The notes under the pieces are model-generated. The model did no database searches. It saw only the letters and a list, made by a program, of their open reading frames with translations, and was not told the origin of the DNA. Positions 60,573 to 64,000 of a stretch of DNA of 64,000 nucleotides are shown in pieces. The stretch is from Abelmoschus esculentus (Eukaryota; Streptophyta; Magnoliopsida; Malvales; Malvaceae): assembly GCA_035048815.1 (NCBI GenBank), contig JAUCBN010000037.1, positions 13,172,001 to 13,236,000 on the forward strand, in the 5' to 3' direction. The number at the start of each line of letters is the position of its first letter. Positions within the stretch are counted from its first letter, which is position 1. Position numbers and translations under genes: made by a program.

Positions 60573-61595
60573 ATGGCATCAGAACATAACCTGGGATTTC
60601 AAGCTCTTTCACACCACCCTCCCTTGCCTGCTTCTGACCCTGAATTTCCAATTCTAGCCATTGCTGTGCTAAGCATCATGGGCACGGCTTTCTTGCTCGT
60701 CAGCTATTATGTTTTTGTGAGCAAATGTTGCAGCTCTGACTGGTACCAACTTAATCTACTAAGCCGTGTATCTTTGTTTCGAGCAAGACGAGAGGAAGAT
60801 TCGTTTATTGCGTTCTCTCCGACAATATGGAATCGTGGTATTGATGAATCTGTCATTCGAGAAATACCAACTTTTCAGTTCAAAAGAGAAGGCGACGAGA
60901 GATGTGTGTATGGTTGCGTGGTTTGTCTGAATGAGTTCCAAGAGCACGACATGCTTAGAGTTCTTCCTAAATGCAGCCATGCTTTTCACTTGGATTGCAT
61001 CGACATATGGCTCCAAAGCAATGCCAATTGTCCTCTTTGCAGAACGAGCATTTCGGGAAATTCGCGCTATCCGATCAATCATATCATTGCACCTAGCTCT
61101 TCACCTCAAGACTCACAGTCATATGGTACTGATAGCCTGATCGGTGGAGACGAGGACTTTGTAGTGATAGAACTCGGAGGAGATGGAGATGCTCTATTGC
61201 CATATAGACAACAAGAAAGGGACAATTCAAGAGAAGCGCCGACGCAGTTGCAGGCTAGAGGTCAATCACCAAGAAATCTGGAGCAGAAGCATGGGAACTT
61301 AAAATCAAGTAAACGGCACCGACACCAGTACCGGCACCATCTCTCAATTATGGGAGACGAGTGCATTGATGTTCGACAGAAAGACGATAACTTCTCAATC
61401 CAACCTATCAGGAGATCATTCTCATTAGATTCTGCCGTCGACCGACAGCTTTACCAATCGGTTCAAGCCATTGTTAGACAAAACAGACATCCTGGAGGGA
61501 GTAATACTATTGAAGACTGCAGCAACAGACCTCGGACATCTTTATTTCCATTTGAACTTGGCCGGAGCCAAAGAAATGTGGTACTTCCAGCCTGA
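60573..61595 (+). CDS. RING-H2 E3 ubiquitin ligase, ATL family (ATL1/ATL16-like)
   Basis: This is an intronless gene of 340 aa, counted from the ATG at 60573 (MASEHNLGF). A hydrophobic span at residues about 26-49 (FPILAIAVLSIMGTAFLLVSY) is the usual ATL transmembrane anchor. The GLD-type motif follows as GIDESVIREIP at 89-99. The RING-H2 finger is complete: Cys115, Cys118, Cys134, His136, His139, Cys142, Cys153, Cys156, with the Pro-Lys before Cys134 and the Trp (DIWL) that contact the E2. The C-terminal half is polar and low in order. ATL proteins sit in the plasma or inner membranes and pass ubiquitin from an E2 to target proteins, often in defence or carbon/nitrogen signalling. The target is unknown. 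The ORF is undamaged. ATL genes commonly lack introns, which fits. Confidence 0.94.
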   Translation: MASEHNLGFQALSHHPPLPASDPEFPILAIAVLSIMGTAFLLVSYYVFVSKCCSSDWYQLNLLSRVSLFRARREEDSFIAFSPTIWNRGIDESVIREIPTFQFKREGDERCVYGCVVCLNEFQEHDMLRVLPKCSHAFHLDCIDIWLQSNANCPLCRTSISGNSRYPINHIIAPSSSPQDSQSYGTDSLIGGDEDFVVIELGGDGDALLPYRQQERDNSREAPTQLQARGQSPRNLEQKHGNLKSSKRHRHQYRHHLSIMGDECIDVRQKDDNFSIQPIRRSFSLDSAVDRQLYQSVQAIVRQNRHPGGSNTIEDCSNRPRTSLFPFELGRSQRNVVLPA

Positions 61596-62601
61596 ATTTT
61601 GATTTATAATTAGACATTAACGTTTTAAAGTTAGTTTTTGTTGTTTTGCTTGGGAATTTTTTGTGAGGCAAATGAGGATAACAAAAAAGCTTGTAGAGTA
61701 ACTTTTCAGTGATATTGTACAAAGTGAGGAAAAACAAATGAATCATTGAAAAAAAAAATTCAGGCATGGGTGTGGGAAATCATTGCTCAAGGCACTTAGT
61801 GGGTATCAGATTGATTTCGTTCCATATTAATGGAGTCCAGAGAGAAGAGAAGGGACCCAACATTGAGTAACTATAACTCTACCCTGTTAGAGAAATGGGG
61901 CCAACTTTTGTCTTGAGCAAATCATTTTGCTTCAGAAAATATTGCTCAACCCTTTACCTTTCTTCAAATATTCATGTTGGACATTTATGTCATACATATT
62001 TGGACAAGTCCTACTTATAATACATTTATGCCATATCTCGTGCTAAAACCGGAGCTTGAATAAAATAACCATGGTGATAGAGCAAGGCATCAAAACCTAG
62101 GAACATGGTGATCACATGACCTAATAAATTATAGGGTAAATTATATAAATGGTTCACCGATTATACTTTAATTATTTTTTATGTCTTTCCACTATTATAA
62201 ATTACAAATTAGTCGCATGATTTAAAAATTATAACAAATTTGTCCAATATCGTTAAAAAATTCATGATTAATGACGTGACAATTAATATAAATATATAAT
62301 TAACCTTCAAATTCTATACTTATTTTAATTTGACCATAATTCTAAAAAAATAACTCATATAATTTTAATAATTTTTTAATTTAGTCACATTTCACCCAAG
62401 AACCAACAATCAACCATTCTTTTCTGCACCAAGAACAAGCATTCATTCTCCAAAAAGAAAGAAAAGTATTCTTTTTCACTTTCATAGGAAGGTCATAGCA
62501 TGTAGGTGGTGAAATGGAAGCCTTCTTCGTTTGTTTGTTCTTTGTCTTTGCTTTTTAATAATCTTCTTAGCTTTCTGTTGTTGTTTTTATTTGGAGAGAC
62601 T
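61596..62601 (+). other. Intergenic between ATL and PP1, including 3' and 5' untranslated parts
   Basis: The ATL 3' UTR is likely to run to about 61760. 62130-62340 has TAAATTATATAAATGGTTCACC and AAATTAGTCGCATGA words typical of a small MITE, not delimited. 62490-62601 is the T-rich leader before the PP1 start. Confidence 0.4.
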
Positions 62602-62776
62602 ATGGACAAAAGGGTTCTTGATGGTATAATCAATAGATTACTTGATGTTAGAGAGAAACCAGGGAAGCAAGTCCAACTTTCTGAATCCAAAATAAGACAG
62701 CTTTGTCTTGGTTCTAAAGATGTCTTCTTGAAGCAGCCCATTTTCTTACACCTTGAAGCTCCCATTAGCTTCTGTG
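62602..62776 (+). CDS. PP1-type Ser/Thr phosphatase catalytic subunit (TOPP), first coding exon only
   Basis: The exon encodes the first 58 codons: MDKRVLDGIINRLLDVRE, then PGKQVQLSESKIRQLCLGSKDVFL and LEAPISFC, followed by G at 62776. This is the N-terminal helical region of type-1 phosphatases, before the metal-binding GDIHG motif, which must lie in the next exon. The exon ends at TCTGTG/GTATCT, a plausible donor. After only five intron bases (GTATC) an LTR begins. PP1 removes phosphate from serine and threonine with two metal ions and is directed by regulatory subunits. The start is the first in-frame ATG and gives the family's length. The frame is open upstream but begins only at a GTG. 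The rest of the gene is right of 64000 or lost. Confidence 0.82.
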
Positions 62777-62781
62777 GTATC

Positions 62782-63004
62782 TGTAAGAGCTCAAACTAAA
62801 TAACAAGAATTTTAATTGAGGAAGGAGATAGAATAGAACATAGATAAGAAAAGAATAGAATTTTTAGAGAAGGAAAAAGAAGAAAGGAGGAAGACCAGAA
62901 ACTTTTCTCAATTCATCGTTAGTGAAAATACAACACAATAAGGGTTTTTATCCTAAAAAACGAAACGACGTAGTTTTACTCAAATATAAAATAGGACCGT
63001 TACA
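62782..63004 (-). mobile_element. Short 3' LTR of a retroelement, in the presumed PP1 intron 1
   Basis: On the minus strand it starts TGTAACGGTCC and ends GAGCTCTTACA, 223 bp long with TG...CA ends. It is preceded on that strand by GAGTAGGGAGATT (63005-63017), a polypurine tract. So this is a 3' LTR, with internal DNA running to the right. The candidate TSD is GTATC (62777-62781). The other copy would be beyond 64000. Confidence 0.75.
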
Positions 63005-64000
63005 AATCTCCCTACTCGAATTAATTCTTGTCCTCAAGGATTGAATAAGATCTTTCTCTTCTTCCAATGATTAGACCAAACGTGTCCCCATGCTCTCTTA
63101 GCTTTAATGGAAGAATACGAAGTATGAATCGACAATAGTTCTTCCATGTCGACAAAAATCGAAAACCAATTATGAGTCAACTGCAAGATTTTCATGTCGA
63201 CGCATGCAAACTTAAAACCTCCGGATCAAAAAGCATCCTAACTGGTTTCTCAGGATCAATGTTAACTACCTCAGCAACGAATAACCATCCATAAATTGAT
63301 ACCTCGTTGTTAATACTCTCTTTGTTGACATGTCGACTATGTGACACAAATTTCTCCGATGCTTGGTAGTAAGGTAAACTAGCTCCTGCACTTGTAAGCT
63401 TTTTCAGATACTCCAACTCCCCACAAGTATGCCTAGGAACCTTTCTTATTGCATCGAGTTCATATAGGAGAACCTGGTAGAATTGGCCTTCACTTACATC
63501 ATTTTTGTAGAAGATACTCTTCAGCGGCTTTTGTCCAATGACCTTTCTAAATGCAAGTAAGAACTCCTTAATCAAGCCTCTAACAATTGTTTTTCGTTGT
63601 AGATTCTGCCAGGTCCTGAATAGATCTTGAATAAGTTCTTGGCTATAAGGCTGAGCAGATAATAGGCCATCATATTTTATTACTTTTGGCCAATTTTTTG
63701 AGACCACCACAACAGCTATCGACGGACTACGATCCTCTTTAAACTTTGGATGAGTTTCAACAACTCCAAATATTACGATTGGGATGTCACTAACCAAAAG
63801 AATTCTCTAACTTAAAGCATCTAAGAGCATAATATTTCTTCCTCCCATCTTGACATTTATTTTAAGTTACATATTTGTCAAATAATGTCCACTACCCTTG
63901 AAGATGTGCTTTGTGAGGCTAAATTACGAAATCAAATCCAAATCAGTTTCACAAATTCCTTAAAGATCACCATATAATGAACCATTATTGTCCGAAAGAA
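63005..64000 (-). mobile_element. Internal region of the LTR element with captured host DNA
   Basis: The internal DNA of the element enters at the right edge and ends at the polypurine tract. No gag, RT or integrase is seen in these 1 kb. CCTTGAGGACAAGAATTAATTC just before the tract is a common end of gypsy internal regions. Most of the rest is Argonaute-like. 63192-63440 is open on the minus strand (82 codons fused to the Argonaute part) but I do not recognise it. Confidence 0.55.
63441..64000 (-). pseudogene. Argonaute (AGO1-like) PIWI-domain fragment
   Basis: On the minus strand, reading in from the right edge: ICETDLDLIS, LTKHIFKGS, LKINVKMGGRN, LLDALS, then (63797 onward) RSPSIAVVVVSKNWPKV, KYDGLLSAQ, QELIQDLFRTWQ, GLIKEFLLAFRKVIGQKPL and VSEGQFYQVLLYELDAIRK. 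This is the PIWI domain of the AGO1 clade, whose intact members bind small RNA and can slice targets. Two of the catalytic Asp sites are gone: the FGADVTH place reads FGVVETH and the FYRDGVSEG place reads FYKNDVSEG. In-frame stops are at 63807-63809 and 63867-63869. Similarity stops after IRK, and about 82 unknown residues follow. No intron interrupts the stretch although plant AGO1 genes have many introns, so it probably came from spliced RNA. It is not functional as an Argonaute. Confidence 0.83.

Noticed and set aside
60436..60657. 73-codon ORF before the ATL gene
   Set aside because: It overlaps the ATL start in another frame and has no recognisable motif; most likely 5' UTR.
62506..62601. 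N-terminal extension of the PP1 exon in frame
   Set aside because: It starts at GTG, has no upstream ATG in frame, and is Leu/Phe-rich leader translation; PP1 proteins start at the MDKR-type position.

Overview
This is nuclear DNA of a flowering plant, almost certainly a eudicot. The signs are plant-type introns, an ATL RING-H2 ligase, a DOXC-type 2-oxoglutarate dioxygenase, plant SIRE, Tekay, Tat and Athila-like retroelements, hAT DNA transposons and CCCTAAA-like repeats. The sequence is AT-rich, as in intergenic chromatin. I cannot fix the species. A malvid such as cotton or a relative is only a guess, based on the many LTRs carrying palindromic TATCGATA motifs. Only three ordinary host genes are visible: a four-exon dioxygenase (10822-12079, minus), an intronless ATL RING-H2 E3 ligase (60573-61595, plus) and the first coding exon of a PP1-type phosphatase (62602-62776, plus).

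Layout. 1-5417 is the 3' half of a SIRE-type (Ty1/copia) retrotransposon: RT-RNase H with one frameshift, a spacer with a probable leader intron, an intact extra ORF with an NLS, heptad repeats and an acidic tail, polypurine tracts and the 3' LTR. 5418-9330 is a scrap yard: Tekay-type gag fused to an LTR end, a reversed SIRE-like LTR, and LINE, gypsy and copia gag fragments. 10822-12079 is the dioxygenase. 13-20 kb holds two inverted copies of a long-TIR foldback element, a foldback element with telomere-like repeats, SINE-like pieces and an Athila-like LTR. 23260-25423 is a solo LTR with perfect target-site duplications (TSDs). 27499-31352 is a whole hAT transposon (TIRs, 8-bp TSD) with a broken transposase. 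32104-34117 is a second solo LTR, with an array of W-boxes. 38274-41238 looks like a non-autonomous hAT element. 42493-46088 is a small foldback MITE split by a 3.3-kb solo LTR with a perfect TSD. 46-54 kb holds Tat/Ogre-type remnants and tandem repeats. 54408-57736 is another solo LTR of the same family as the one at 42725. 59196-59889 is a short solo LTR. 60-64 kb is the genic end of the window.

Three points stand out. First, clusters of GGTATCGATACC-like palindromes sit in LTRs of unrelated copia and gypsy families, and the cluster is present in one copy and absent from the aligned place in another copy of the same LTR family. Second, an LTR element at the right edge lies 5 bp inside the apparent first intron of the PP1 gene and carries an intron-free, slicer-dead Argonaute PIWI fragment. 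Third, at least five solo LTRs with TSDs mark strong LTR-LTR recombination. Most other open reading frames are chance ORFs or products of low-complexity DNA.
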